A DNA stretch of 64,000 bases from JBDTSW01 sp963797835 (GTDB lineage: Bacteria > Actinomycetota > Thermoleophilia > Solirubrobacterales > 70-9): NCBI GenBank assembly GCA_963797835.1, contig CAWCRN010000019.1, forward strand, positions 124,001-188,000, written 5' to 3'. The notes below the pieces were generated by a model that was not told where the DNA came from, ran no database searches, and saw nothing but the letters and a program-made list of their open reading frames with translations. Shown here one piece after another: positions 16,685 through 26,002 of this stretch; the stretch's first letter is position 1; each line of letters starts with the position of its first letter. The position numbers and the translations under genes are program-made.

Positions 16685-17782
16685 TCATCCTGTGGCGTAC
16701 ATCGGGTTCCGTGCCCGGCGCGTGAGGAACACGGTCAACCCGGCCAGCCCGATCGCGCAGACGATCAACGGCCCGAGGGCGCCGGTGCCGAAGATCCGGG
16801 TGAATCCGTAGGTGACGGCCCCGATCCCCGCTGCCGCGGGGATGGTGAGGAGCCAGGCGGTGACGATGTTGCCGGCGACGCCCCAGCGGACCGCCGACAG
16901 CCGCTTGCCTGCCCCCGCGCCCATCACCCCGCCCGAGATGACCTGCGTGGTCGAGAGCGGGAAGCCGTAGTGAGACGAGGCGAGGATCACGGCCGCGCCT
17001 GCCCCCTGGGCGGAGAAGCCCTGCGCGGAGTCCATCTTGATGATCCGTGTGCCCACGGTCTTGATGATCCGCCATCCGCCCGAGTAGGTGCCGAGTGCGA
17101 TCGCCGCCGCTGCGGAGATCACGACCCAGGTGGGCGGGTCGGAGCCCTCGGCGAGGTTGCCGTTGGCGATCAGGGCCAGGGCGATGACGCCCATCGTCTT
17201 CTGCGCGTCGTTTGTGCCGTGGGCGAGCGCCAGCATCCCACCCGAGACGATCTGCCCAAGGCGGAAGCCCCGGGTGACCGGGCCGGGGCGCTGGCGCCCA
17301 ACGATCCGGTAGCAGATGACGATCGCGATCCCGCCCACCAGGAACGCGACCACCGGGGCGACCACGGCCGGGATCAGGACCTTGTCCAGGATCCCCTCGC
17401 CCATCACCGCGTCGAAACCCACGGCCGCCGTCGTCGAGCCCACGACGCCCGCGATCAGCGCGTGGGACGAGCTCGAGGGAAGGCCGTAGTACCAGGTGAT
17501 CAGGTTCCACGAGATCGCCCCCACCAGCCCGGCGAAGACGACGAGCGGCGTGATCGCTCCCGCATCGACCACGTCGGAGGCGATCGTCGCTGCGACCGCG
17601 AGCGAGATGAAGGCGCCGACGAAGTTGAGGATCGCGGCGTAGGTGACCGCGACCCGCGGCGCCATCGCACGGGTGGAGATCGAGGTGGCGACCACGTTCG
17701 CCGTGTCGTGGAAGCCGTTCGTGAAGTCGAACGCGAGCGCGGTCGCGACGACGATGTAGAGGATCAGGTCCTGCTCGGCCAT
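16685..17782 (-). CDS. pit: PiT-family inorganic phosphate transporter
   Basis: Low-affinity phosphate (metal-phosphate) symporter of the cytoplasmic membrane, 365 residues with about ten helices. Both family signatures are present: GFHDTANVVATSI near the N-terminus and AHGTNDAQKTMG in the second half. ATG 17782 is 23 bases after the DUF47 gene, its usual partner. The frame is continuous upstream with a shifted reading of DUF47 and wecB, which is an artefact of indels there. Confidence 0.95.
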   Translation of the reverse strand: MAEQDLILYIVVATALAFDFTNGFHDTANVVATSISTRAMAPRVAVTYAAILNFVGAFISLAVAATIASDVVDAGAITPLVVFAGLVGAISWNLITWYYGLPSSSSHALIAGVVGSTTAAVGFDAVMGEGILDKVLIPAVVAPVVAFLVGGIAIVICYRIVGRQRPGPVTRGFRLGQIVSGGMLALAHGTNDAQKTMGVIALALIANGNLAEGSDPPTWVVISAAAAIALGTYSGGWRIIKTVGTRIIKMDSAQGFSAQGAGAAVILASSHYGFPLSTTQVISGGVMGAGAGKRLSAVRWGVAGNIVTAWLLTIPAAAGIGAVTYGFTRIFGTGALGPLIVCAIGLAGLTVFLTRRARNPMYATG

Positions 17783-17805
17783 CGAACGGGGCGCGAGACT
17801 AGGCG

Positions 17806-18429
17806 CTACGCGTTCTTGATGACGATGCCCTCGATGATGTGGGCGGCCGTCTCGCAGGCATCCACGGCCCGCTCGAGCCCGGTGAAGATGTCCTTCCAGC
17901 GGATCACGACCATCGGGTCGATCCCGTTCGCGAACAGCGAGGCGACCGCGTCGCGGTAGAGGCGGTCGCCGTCGTTCTCGAGCCGGTGGATCTCGATCCA
18001 GTAGGGCTCGAGGCCCTTGAACCCGCGCAGGTGCTCCAGCGCCGCCGCCAGCTGCTCGCACGACTTGACGAGCACGTCTGCCATCGCCAGCGACTGCTCC
18101 ATCGGCGCCTCGATCTTGTAGAGGCCGAGGAAGTCGGCCGTCTCGTCGATGTAGTCGACGATGTCGTCGAGCTGGGTGGCCAGGCGAGTAGATGTCCTCG
18201 CCGTCGATCGGGGTGACGAAGGTCGTCTGCACCCGCTGGACGATGTCGTGGGTGATCTTGTCGCCCTCCTGCTCGGCGAGCAGGATCTCGCGCTGCAGGC
18301 CCTTCTCGTCGGGCCATTGCTCGAGCATGTCCTTCAGCAGCTTCGAGGCCGCGCAAGCGTGTTCTGGCCGGCCTGGTTGAAGAGGTCGAAGAAGACCTTG
18401 TCCTTGGGCACCAACGACGGGAGTGGCAC
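17806..18429 (-). CDS. DUF47 (PhoU-like) protein, partner of PiT (two compensating frameshifts)
   Basis: PhoU-like helical protein, about 207 residues, that modulates phosphate uptake through PiT. It starts at GTG 18429 (PLPSLVPKDKVFFDLF), contains EQEGDKITHDIVQ and HRLENDGDRLYRDA, and ends GIVIKNA. A shift at about 18357 and an extra C at about 18180 (TACTCGCCTGG) cancel each other. It follows wecB by 9 bases, so the three genes are one transcription unit. Confidence 0.85.
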
Positions 18430-18438
18430 GGGGCCAAG

Positions 18439-19501
18439 CTACCAACCCGCAAGGACATCGGCGATCCGCTGCGCGGCCCGGCCATCCCACTTGTCCGGTG
18501 GGTGCGGGGATTGCCGATCCGCTTGCCTGCAGCAGGCTGGGGATCTCGCGGATGCGCTGCGGGTCGAGGCCCAGCAGGGTGTTCGTGCCGGCGCGGACGG
18601 TCACCGGCCGCTCGGTGTTGTCGCGGAGCGTGAAGCACGGCACGCCGAGGAACGTCGTCTCCTCCTGGATTCCGCCCGAGTCGGTCAGCACCGCGGCGGC
18701 GTCGGCCTCGAGCGAGAGGAAGTCCAGGTAGCCGACCGGGTCGACCAGGCGCAGGCCCGGCGGCCGGTCGGCCCCCATCATCTTGCGGGTCCGGGGGTGA
18801 ACCGGGAACACCACCGGGAGCTCGGCCGCGACGGCGGCCAGGGCGTCGATCGCGTCGCGCAGCAGCGGGGTGTCCACCAGGGCCGGGCGGTGCAGGGTGA
18901 CGAGCAGGTACGAGCCCGGCTCGAGCTCAAGCCCATCGGCGGCGTCGCGGCCCTCGAAGCGCTCGCGCAGGGCGACCAGGGTGTCGATCATCGTGTTGCC
19001 GACGAAGTGCATCGGCTCGTCGCCGACGCCCTCGTCGCGCAGGTTCTCGATCGCCTCGTCGGAGTGGAGGAAGAGGAGCGACGAGACGTGATCCGCCACG
19101 ACGCGGTTGATCTCCTCCGGCATCGTCCGGTCGAAGCTCCGCAGCCCGGACTCGACGTGGCCGACGTGGATGCCCATGCGCTGGGCGCACAGCGCGGCGG
19201 CGAGCGTGGAGTTGACGTCGCCCGGGACCAGCACCAGGTCGGGCCGCTCGGCCGCCAGCACCGGCTCGAGGCGCTCGAGCACCTTCGCGGTCTGCTCGGC
19301 ATGGCTCCCCGACCCGACGCCCAGCATGTGGTCGGGGTCGGGCACCCCAAGCTCTTCGAAGAACACGTCGGACATCGTCCGGTCGTAGTGCTGGCCGGTG
19401 TGCACGATGACGTTGTCGTGACCGCGCTCCCGCGTGGCGGCGATCACGGGCGCCATCTTCACGAAGTTGGGCCGGGTCCCGAGCACGTGGACGATGCGCA
19501 T
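18439..19501 (-). CDS. wecB: UDP-N-acetylglucosamine 2-epimerase (3' end frameshifted)
   Basis: Interconverts UDP-GlcNAc and UDP-ManNAc for wall polymer or exopolysaccharide synthesis. About 355 residues. GTRPNFVKMAPVI, HTGQHYD, PGDVNSTLAAAL, HVESGLRSFD and LTDSGGIQEET are textbook family motifs. Near 18530 and 18498 single bases seem to be missing; restoring them gives DKWDGRAAQRIADVLAGW and TAG at 18439. Upstream of the phosphate genes in the same unit. Confidence 0.92.
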
Positions 19502-19676
19502 GGCGGGGCAGCCTAGGGCTCAGGCCTGATCGGTAGTCCCAGGGCCCAGGGCTCAGGCGTAGCGCAGGGCTCCTGGCACTGAGGGGAACGGAGTGGGCGG
19601 CACCAAGCCGCGCGCGGGGCGGATTCCTTTGCCATACGCATAGAAAAGCGCCATCCGCGCTGATTCGGGAGGCCGG

Positions 19677-20600
19677 CTACGCGCCGGCGGCCGCCGGCAC
19701 GTGCCGCGCGAGGAACTCGAGCTGGTCGGCGACGGCGCGCTCGAAGTGCTCGCCGCGGTAGATCTCGAAATGGGAGATCGGGTAGGTGACGAGCTCCCCC
19801 GGGGCGCCGCGCGTGCGGCCTCGAGGGCCGGCGCGGGCGGGGTGATGTGGTCCTCCGGTGCCGACCTGGAACAGGGTCGGGCAGGCGACGCGCCCGGCGT
19901 CGCGTCCCGGCGAGTAGAGCCCGTAGGTGAGCATGATCCGGGCCGCGACCTCGTTGCGCCACTCGAACCCCTCGGGATACATCGCCACGTAGCCCCTGGC
20001 GGCGTCGTCGGCCGTCATCGCGGCCAGCGAGCCGGGCGGCCCGACGGTCGCCATGTAGCGGGGCGAGCGCCCCACGAGGGAGCGCGCCGCGTCCACCAGC
20101 CCGAGCCAGGTGAGGCCGAGCATGCGCCGCGGCTCCAGCTGGCGCAGCGTTGTGATCCCGCTCGTATGCGGGACCTGGGCGACGGCCGCCGCGAGCCGCC
20201 CGTCCCGTGCGGCGACCCAGATCACGTGCCCGCCCGAGTTCGACGATCCCCAGACCGCGATCCGCTCGGGATCGATCCCCTCGAGCTCGCGCGTGAACGC
20301 GATCGCCGCCTGCCAGTCCTCTTGCTGGCGCCCGGTGTCGACCAGCTGGCGCGGCTCGCCGCCGCTCTCGCCGAAGTGGCGGTAGTCGAAGGCGAGGGCG
20401 GCGTAGCCGGCGTCGGCGAAGCGCTCGGCGTAGGCGTCGAGTCGGCCCTCCTTCAGGGCCCCGAAGCCGTGGGCGAGGACGATGCACGGCACCGGCCCCG
20501 CCGCCTCCGCCGGGCGGTAGAGCCAGCCGGCGCATTCCTCCGAGCCCGACCGGAAGCGGACGTCCTCGCGGGTGACCGTCGCCTCAGCCTGCGAGGGCAT
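19677..20600 (-). CDS. alpha/beta hydrolase (local frameshift pair)
   Basis: 307-residue serine hydrolase of the dienelactone-hydrolase/BAAT-like group. LAHGFGALK gives the oxyanion region, GSSNSGG the nucleophile, and SHFEIY the catalytic His. Between 19812 and 19855 two compensating shifts garble the acid region; correcting GGAGG to GAGG gives EDHITPP, a plausible Asp site. The ATG lies inside the end of the pterin dehydratase gene (17-base overlap). Substrate unknown. Confidence 0.82.
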   Translation of the reverse strand: MPSQAEATVTREDVRFRSGSEECAGWLYRPAEAAGPVPCIVLAHGFGALKEGRLDAYAERFADAGYAALAFDYRHFGESGGEPRQLVDTGRQQEDWQAAIAFTRELEGIDPERIAVWGSSNSGGHVIWVAARDGRLAAAVAQVPHTSGITTLRQLEPRRMLGLTWLGLVDAARSLVGRSPRYMATVGPPGSLAAMTADDAARGYVAMYPEGFEWRNEVAARIMLTYGLYSPGRDAGRVACPTLFQVGTGGPHHPARAGPRGRTRGAPGELVTYPISHFEIYRGEHFERAVADQLEFLARHVPAAAGA

Positions 20601-20868
20601 CGATGCGCCCGGCGAGCTCGAAGTCGGCCTCCGTCAGCCCGCCCGCCGCGTGATTGGTGATCGATACCTTCACCTTGTCCCAGGAGATCTCGATGTCGGG
20701 GTGGTGGCCCATCTCCTCCGCGGGCTCGACCAGCGCATCGACGAACCTGACCGAGCCGACGAAGTCGCCGTTCGAGAAGGTCTTGGTGATCGCGTCGCCC
20801 GCGCGGCTCCAGCCCTCGAGGCCGGAGAGCCGCTCGGAGACCTCTTCGTCGCCCAGCAGGTCGGCCAC
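20584..20868 (-). CDS. 4a-hydroxytetrahydrobiopterin dehydratase
   Basis: Pterin-4a-carbinolamine dehydratase, 94 residues, full length. The signature MGHHPDIEISWDKVKV followed by TNHAAGGLTEADFELA contains the catalytic histidines. It recycles oxidised pterin cofactor after aromatic amino acid hydroxylation or acts in molybdopterin-linked pathways; no hydroxylase is adjacent. Three bases downstream of the VOC gene. Confidence 0.93.
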   Translation of the reverse strand: MADLLGDEEVSERLSGLEGWSRAGDAITKTFSNGDFVGSVRFVDALVEPAEEMGHHPDIEISWDKVKVSITNHAAGGLTEADFELAGRIDALAG

Positions 20869-20871
20869 GCG

Positions 20872-21249
20872 CTACTCCCCCGGCCCGTGGCAGACGGCCT
20901 CGACGTTGTTTCCGTCGGGGTCGTGGACGAAGGCGCCGTAGTAGTGCGGGTGATAGATGTCGCGCACTCCCGGCTGGCCGTTGTCGGTGCCGCCGGCCGC
21001 GAGGGCTGCTGCGTGGAACGCGTCGACCAGATCCCGCGAGCCCGCCTCGAAGGCGATGTGGACCGCGGCGTTCGGAGCGTCGCGCGTGGAGATCCAGAAG
21101 AACGGCTTCCGGTCGTCGGGCGAGCCGAAGCCGCAGATCTCGGGCGCCGGCTCCATCAGCAGCTCGAGCCCCAGCGGCGCCAGCGCCCCGGCGTAGAAGT
21201 CGCGGCTGCGCGCGTAGTCGGAGACGTTGACGCCGACGTGATCGAGCAC
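20872..21249 (-). CDS. VOC-superfamily (glyoxalase/dioxygenase-like) protein
   Basis: 125 residues with the paired beta-alpha-beta-beta-beta pattern: LDHVGVNVSDYARSRDFY at the start and FVHDPDGNNVEAVCH at the end. The likely metal ligands are the N-terminal His, a central His (AVHIAF) and the late Glu in NVEAV. Reaction not predictable. Divergent from the cobalamin-binding gene with only 22 bases between, so promoters must overlap the coding ends. Confidence 0.85.
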   Translation of the reverse strand: MLDHVGVNVSDYARSRDFYAGALAPLGLELLMEPAPEICGFGSPDDRKPFFWISTRDAPNAAVHIAFEAGSRDLVDAFHAAALAAGGTDNGQPGVRDIYHPHYYGAFVHDPDGNNVEAVCHGPGE

Positions 21250-21271
21250 GCCTTGAGCCTATTCTGATCGC

Positions 21272-22193
21272 GTGCGAATCGCCAGCCTGGTCCCATCGGC
21301 AACCGAGATCCTGTTCGAGCTCGGCCTCGGGGAACAGGTGGTCGCGGTAACCCACGAGTGCGACCACCCCGAGGGTGCGACGCGGCTCCCGCGGCTCACC
21401 GCCAGTGTGATCGAGCCCGGGCTCGAGCCGGCCGAGATCGACGCGCGGGTGCGGGAGGTGACCGGGCGCGGCGAGGCCCTCTACACGCTCGACGAGAAGG
21501 TGCTGGCGGGCCTCGATCCCGACCTGATCGTCACCCAGGCGCTCTGCGCCGTCTGCGCGGTCTCCTACGACGACGTGCGCGCTGTCGCCGCGCGCCTTCC
21601 GGCGCGGCCGGAGGTGATCTCGCTCGACCCGGCCACGCTCGACGAGGTGCTGGGCGACCTCGACCGAGTCGCCGCTGCCGCGGGCGAGCCCGGGCGGGCG
21701 GCGCCGGTCCGTGCGCGGCTCGAGGCGCGCCTCGACGGCATCCGCGAGGCCGTCGCCGGCGCGGAGCGCCCGCGGGTCGTCGCCCTCGAGTGGCTCGACC
21801 CGCCGTTCGTCGGCGGCCACTGGGTGCCGGAGATGGTGACGCTGGCCGGCGGCGAGGACGCGCTCGGCCAGGCCGGGCGTGAAGTCGCGCACCGCGGGCT
21901 GGGACGAGATCGCCGCGGCCCGGCCCGACGTCGCGGTCGTGATGCCCTGTGGGCTCTACGCGGACGAGGCCGCCGAGCAGTCCCTCGCGCACCGCGAGGA
22001 GCTGTCGGCACTGGGCGCCGGCCGGCTCGTCGCGGTCGATGCGGCCTCGTCGTTCTCGCGCCCGGGGCCGCGCCTGGTCGACGGCGTCCAGCTCCTGGGC
22101 CACCTGCTGCACCCCGACCGGGTCCGCGCTCCCGAGGGACTGGCGTGGCGCGAGCTGGCCTACTCGATCGCGAAGCCCGGCAGCAGAACCTGA
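21272..22193 (+). CDS. BtuF-like cobalamin-binding protein (one frameshift)
   Basis: Periplasmic-binding-protein fold of COG0614, about 306 residues. RIASLVPSATEILFELG, VTHECDHP and LCAVCAVS are characteristic of the cobalamin-binding branch. No signal peptide is seen, as in many members annotated from soluble genes, so the cellular site is uncertain. An extra G near 21880 (GCCGGGCGTG) shifts the frame; the second half reads GWDEIAAARPDVAVVMPCG. Its 3' end overlaps the convergent rhomboid gene by 34 bases. No btuCD genes nearby. Confidence 0.85.
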
Positions 22194-23029
22194 TCCGGCA
22201 CGCCCGCCGCCGCGGCGGCCAGGCAGCCGGCCGCGGCGCCGGCCGACAGCAGGACCATCACCCCGATCTCGATCGCCTCCTTGTTCGGAAGCCGCGAGCG
22301 CTCGAACGCCGCGACGACCAGCGCGGCGATCGCGCCTCCGATCAGGCCGCCCACGTGGCCGCCGACGCTGATGTTGGGGATCGAGAACGTGAACACGAGG
22401 TTGATCACGACGTAGAAGCCGATCTGCATGGCCAGGTCGTCCATCCCCCGCCGGCGCGCCATCACGAACGCCGCCGACAACAGCCCGAACACCGCCCCCG
22501 AGGCGCCTACGGTGAGCTCGTTGGGATCGAGGATCAGCGCCCCCAGGGAGCCCGCAAGCAGCGAGACCACGTAGATGCCGACGAAGCGGGCGGTGCCGAC
22601 CGCCGGCTCGAGCAGCGAGCCGAGGATGTAAAGCGCGAACATGTTCAAGAGCAGGTGCAGCGGGCCCGCATGGAGAAAGCCGCTGGTGACGATCCGCCAC
22701 CACTCGCCGCCGACGTCGATGGCGACGGCGTTGAGGCCGCCATCGTTGATCAGCGAGCCGCCGCCGTCCAGCGAGGCCGCGCCCCCGCCGCCGAACAGCT
22801 CGGCCGCGAACGCGATCACGTTGAGGCCGATCAGGACGTAGGTCGCCGGCTCGGCGCCCTGGCCGAAGCCGCCGGCGCTCACCCGGCGCACCTGGGTGCG
22901 CTCGCGGGCGCACTCGGGGCAGCGCATGCCGACCGGCGTCGAGATCATGCAGTCGGGGCAGATCGGCCGCGCGCAGCTGGAGCAGGCGACGTTGGTCTCC
23001 CGGCCGGGGTGGCGGTAGCAGTCGGGCAT
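22160..23029 (-). CDS. rhomboid-family intramembrane serine protease with zinc-binding N-terminus
   Basis: 289 residues. The N-terminal 45 residues carry two Cys pairs of the B-box type (CSSCARPICPDC, CPEC). Six membrane helices follow. The catalytic Ser is in GASGAVFG and the catalytic His in GGHVGGLIGG; HAGPLHLLLNMFAL is the usual helix-2 motif. It cleaves membrane protein segments; the substrate is unknown. Upstream is the anti-sigma gene, but a regulatory link is only a guess. Confidence 0.92.
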   Translation of the reverse strand: MPDCYRHPGRETNVACSSCARPICPDCMISTPVGMRCPECARERTQVRRVSAGGFGQGAEPATYVLIGLNVIAFAAELFGGGGAASLDGGGSLINDGGLNAVAIDVGGEWWRIVTSGFLHAGPLHLLLNMFALYILGSLLEPAVGTARFVGIYVVSLLAGSLGALILDPNELTVGASGAVFGLLSAAFVMARRRGMDDLAMQIGFYVVINLVFTFSIPNISVGGHVGGLIGGAIAALVVAAFERSRLPNKEAIEIGVMVLLSAGAAAGCLAAAAAGVPDQVLLPGFAIE

Positions 23030-23080
23030 TTTGAGGCCCCGAGCCTACTCAGGGGAGCCCGTCGGCCGAGGGGGAGGCCG

Positions 23081-23791
23081 TCAGCCGAGGTCGGCGCGGA
23101 GGATCGGCGCCGAGGTCGGCTGGTCCTCGTTGGGCGTCGGCTCCTCGGTGACCAGCACCGCGTCTGCGCCCTCGAGCGTGTCGCCCAGGGCCGCATCGGC
23201 GCTGCCGTCCTCGCGCAGGCGGAAGCTGGCGGCGGGCTCCATCGTCCCGCCGCGGCTGACCCACGCCTGGTAGACGTCGCCGCTGGCCAGGGCCGGGGCT
23301 CGCTCGACGTGGAGGATGGCGTCGCCACCGGCACCATGCTCAACGCTCGCCACGAGGGCGTCCGCCGGGACGGTGCCCACCGCCTGCGCCTGGACGGTGT
23401 CGCGGTCGTCGCCGGAGTTGCTGACGACGTAGCCGAGCGCGGCGCCCATGACCAGCACCGCGACGGCGGCGAACCCGGTGGCAGGGCGCAGCACGAACCC
23501 GCCGATGTTCCAGCGGCGGCGCGGAGGGGCGGCCTGGGCCTCCCGCTCGGCAGCGGCCTCGGCGCGGACCGTGGCCATCAGGTTCTCGCGCAGGCGCTCG
23601 GGCGGCTCCACCTGCTCGACCGACGCGGGCAACAGCTCGACCGCGGGCGCCAACCAGGTGAGGTATTCGGCGCACGCGGTGCAATCGCTCAGGTGCTCCT
23701 CGAGCTTCACCGCCTCGTCGCGGTCGAGCGCGCCGATCGCGTAGGCGGCGAGGTCGTCGCGGAGCTCATCGTGCATCGATCCCTTCCCCAT
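23081..23791 (-). CDS. membrane anti-sigma factor (RskA-like, zinc-binding)
   Basis: About 236 residues. Near residue 35 HLSDCTACAEYL gives the H-x3-C-x2-C zinc anti-sigma motif; one membrane helix (FAAVAVLVMGAALGYVV) follows, then an extracytoplasmic RskA-type domain with VYQAWVSRGG. It would hold the adjacent ECF sigma factor inactive until signalled. ATG 23791 overlaps the sigma stop as TGATG; ATG 23776, preceded by GGGAAGGGA, is an equally good start. Confidence 0.88.
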   Translation of the reverse strand: MGKGSMHDELRDDLAAYAIGALDRDEAVKLEEHLSDCTACAEYLTWLAPAVELLPASVEQVEPPERLRENLMATVRAEAAAEREAQAAPPRRRWNIGGFVLRPATGFAAVAVLVMGAALGYVVSNSGDDRDTVQAQAVGTVPADALVASVEHGAGGDAILHVERAPALASGDVYQAWVSRGGTMEPAASFRLREDGSADAALGDTLEGADAVLVTEEPTPNEDQPTSAPILRADLG

Positions 23792-24393
23792 CACGGCAGC
23801 ACCTCTGAAGCATCGCGCACCGACATGCGCTCCGCAAGCCTTGCGCGCGCCTTCTCCAGCCCCAGGCGCATCCGCCCCTTGATCGTGCCCAGCGGCTCGC
23901 CGAGCATCTCCGCGATCTCGGAGTGGCTGAAGCCGCCGAAGTAGGCCAGTTCGATCACCTGCGATTGCTCGCTCGGGAGGCCGCGCAGGACGCCGCGGAC
24001 CTTGCGTGCTGTGTCACGGCGAATCACCTCCGAGTCGGTCCGCTCCGGTGCCTGTCGGCTGTCCAGCGCCGCGTCGTCGTCCAGGTCCAGTCGCGGGGCC
24101 GGCGTAGCGGCGCGGCGCAGGGCATCGATCGCCCGGTTGCGAACGATCCCCAGCGACCACGAGCGGACGCTGCCACGCGCGCGGTCGTACCCGGCCTTGC
24201 TGCGCCAGATCGAAAGGAAGGCCTCCTGCACCACGTCCTCGGCCAGGTTGCGGTCGCCGACGATCCGGTGCGCAAGGGAGAACGCGGGCCCGCCGTGGCG
24301 GTCGTAGAAGACCTCGAAGGCGGCCTCGTCCTTGCGGTCGACGAGGGTCATCAGATCCTCGTCCGCCAGCCGTTGCATCTCGTCGCGCTTCAT
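23791..24393 (-). CDS. ECF sigma factor (SigK-like)
   Basis: About 200 residues from ATG 24393. Region 2 includes RNLAEDVVQEAFLSIWR; region 4 includes FGGFSHSEIAEMLGEPLGTIKGRMRLGL. Coupled by stop/start overlap to the RskA-like anti-sigma gene, so the pair is a self-contained stress-response switch. The start was chosen at MKRDEMQRLADED because upstream codons are out of character. The promoter lies in the 110 bases shared with the divergent DUF4383 gene. Confidence 0.93.
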   Translation of the reverse strand: MKRDEMQRLADEDLMTLVDRKDEAAFEVFYDRHGGPAFSLAHRIVGDRNLAEDVVQEAFLSIWRSKAGYDRARGSVRSWSLGIVRNRAIDALRRAATPAPRLDLDDDAALDSRQAPERTDSEVIRRDTARKVRGVLRGLPSEQSQVIELAYFGGFSHSEIAEMLGEPLGTIKGRMRLGLEKARARLAERMSVRDASEVLP

Positions 24394-24503
24394 GCCTGGG
24401 GAACCCTCTTTCGAACAACGAGCCGCGCACGCGTGCGGATCACTATTCGTCCGCCGCACGGAGGATAGTTGCGGTGCCAAGGGCACCCGAAGGATGAGAG
24501 GTC

Positions 24504-24926
24504 ATGGACTCTGCGAGCCCCGCACGCCTGTACGCCACCCTGGTCGGAGGCGTCCTCGTGATCGCCGGGATCATCGGCTTCTTCTACGAGTCGAGCTTCG
24601 CGACCGGGGACGACATCGTGGCCGACGAGGCCTTCGGCATCCTCGCGGTCAACGGCTGGCACAACCTGGTCCACATCGCGCTCGGCCTGCTCGGCCTCGC
24701 CTCGGCCGGCTACGCGGCGCGCACCTACGCGCTCGGAGTCGGCCTGCTCTACGTGGTGCTGGCGATCTGGGGGTTCCTCGAGACGGAGAACGGGTTCGGC
24801 GTCCTGCTCGACCTGATCCCGATCAACACCGAGGACAACGTCCTGCACCTGATCCTCGGGCTCACCGGCCTCGCCGCCGGTGCCGCGACGCCCAAGGAGT
24901 CGGCCCCAGCCGCGCCCGCGACGTAA
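24504..24926 (+). CDS. DUF4383 membrane protein
   Basis: 140 residues with four membrane helices. VNGWHNLVHIALGLLGL is typical of DUF4383, a family common in actinobacteria and of unknown function. GAGAGG precedes the ATG. Divergent from the ECF sigma/anti-sigma pair and convergent with a second ECF module. Confidence 0.85.
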   Translation: MDSASPARLYATLVGGVLVIAGIIGFFYESSFATGDDIVADEAFGILAVNGWHNLVHIALGLLGLASAGYAARTYALGVGLLYVVLAIWGFLETENGFGVLLDLIPINTEDNVLHLILGLTGLAAGAATPKESAPAAPAT

Positions 24927-25023
24927 GCGGGGCGAGCGCCTCTGGCGGGGTGCACCCGACGCATGGAAAGCGCCCATCGCGGCTTCGCCGTGGCGCCAGG
25001 TGGACTCGGAAGGACGCGACTGG

Positions 25024-25368
25024 CTAGCTGCGGCGCAGGTCGCGCAGGGCGCTCTCGGCGGTCCCGATCAGCCCGTGGGGGCGGCGGCTCGAGCGCCGCC
25101 TCATGCCCACGACCGCCAGGGCGCCGGCCGCCGCGGTCCCGACCGCGATCGCCGCGACGGGGCGGACCCAGTTGCGCGGGTCGCGCAGCGACTCCAGCTC
25201 GCTCTCCGACAGCTCGTCGGCCCAGCTCGAAAGCTCCGCCGCCGCCTGCTCCGTGATCGTCGCAAGGGTCGTCTCCACCCGCCCGGCCAGGCGCTCGGGG
25301 GGCTCGATCGGCCGCAGCGCGTCCTGAAGCAGCGCCTCGAGGTCGAGGTGCTTCTCGGGCTCAGTCAT
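25024..25368 (-). CDS. small membrane protein, probable anti-sigma partner
   Basis: 114 residues. A helical cytoplasmic N-terminus (EPPERLAGRVETTLATI) is followed by one membrane helix (VRPVAAIAVGTAAAGALAVVG) and a basic tail. No zinc motif is visible. It overlaps the preceding ECF sigma gene by 8 bases, and this arrangement, not the sequence, suggests an anti-sigma or regulatory role. Confidence 0.65.
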   Translation of the reverse strand: MTEPEKHLDLEALLQDALRPIEPPERLAGRVETTLATITEQAAAELSSWADELSESELESLRDPRNWVRPVAAIAVGTAAAGALAVVGMRRRSSRRPHGLIGTAESALRDLRRS

Positions 25369-25945
25369 CGTCGGCCTCCTCGGCCTCCGGCGGCGCGTCC
25401 TCGGCCGCGATCAGCTCCTCGAGCTGCTTGATCGCGCGGTGGATCAACACCTTCGTGGCACCATCGGTCTTGCCCAGTGCGCGGGCGATCTCGCGGTTCG
25501 ACATGTCGAGCGCGAAGCGCATGATCAGGGCCTCCCGACGCTCGTCGGAGAGGTCCTCGAGCCTGCGCATGACCGCCCGCAGGTCCTCCCGGCCGGCGAC
25601 GATCTGCTCCGTGTCGTGCGGGTGGGCCGGCGGCTCGACGGCCTCGATGTTCGCCTCCGGGCGCCGGGACTTGTCGCGGTGATGGTTGGCGGCGAGATTG
25701 TGAGCGATCCGGATCAGCCAGGGCCGGAGGGGCCGGCCATGCGACTCGCGACGCGCGCGGTCGAAGTGCCGGTAGGCCTGTAGGAAGGTCTGCTCGGTGA
25801 TGTCCTCGGCGTCGTGATGGTTTCCCACCCGGTAGTAGGAATACGAGTAGACGTCGCGCAGGTGGTCCTTGTAGAGCGCCTCGAAGGCGCGGTCGAGATC
25901 GGCCTTCTCTGCCGTCCCTGGTGCTGGGGAGCTGGGCTCGCTCAT
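25361..25945 (-). CDS. ECF sigma factor
   Basis: 194 residues. Region 2 reads HDAEDITEQTFLQAYRHF, region 4 reads MSNREIARALGKTDGATKVLIHRAIKQL. The acidic C-terminal tail (EAEEADDD) is unusual but short. Downstream of gpsA on the same strand and coupled to the small membrane protein. It is the second ECF module within 3 kb. Confidence 0.92.
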   Translation of the reverse strand: MSEPSSPAPGTAEKADLDRAFEALYKDHLRDVYSYSYYRVGNHHDAEDITEQTFLQAYRHFDRARRESHGRPLRPWLIRIAHNLAANHHRDKSRRPEANIEAVEPPAHPHDTEQIVAGREDLRAVMRRLEDLSDERREALIMRFALDMSNREIARALGKTDGATKVLIHRAIKQLEELIAAEDAPPEAEEADDD

Positions 25946-26002
25946 CTGCGCCCAGCGTAGAGGGGCGATGGATGGCCCGGCGTGGAACGAGAGCTCTGCG
26001 CA

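Noticed and set aside
16685..19501. A single 938-residue WecB-PiT fusion protein
   Set aside because: The middle part is out-of-frame DUF47; indels link the frames. PiT, DUF47 and WecB each have their own start and end.
19502..19676. Short CAGGGCTC-type repeats upstream of wecB
   Set aside because: Two or three imperfect copies in a GC-rich spacer; not enough to call a regulatory array.
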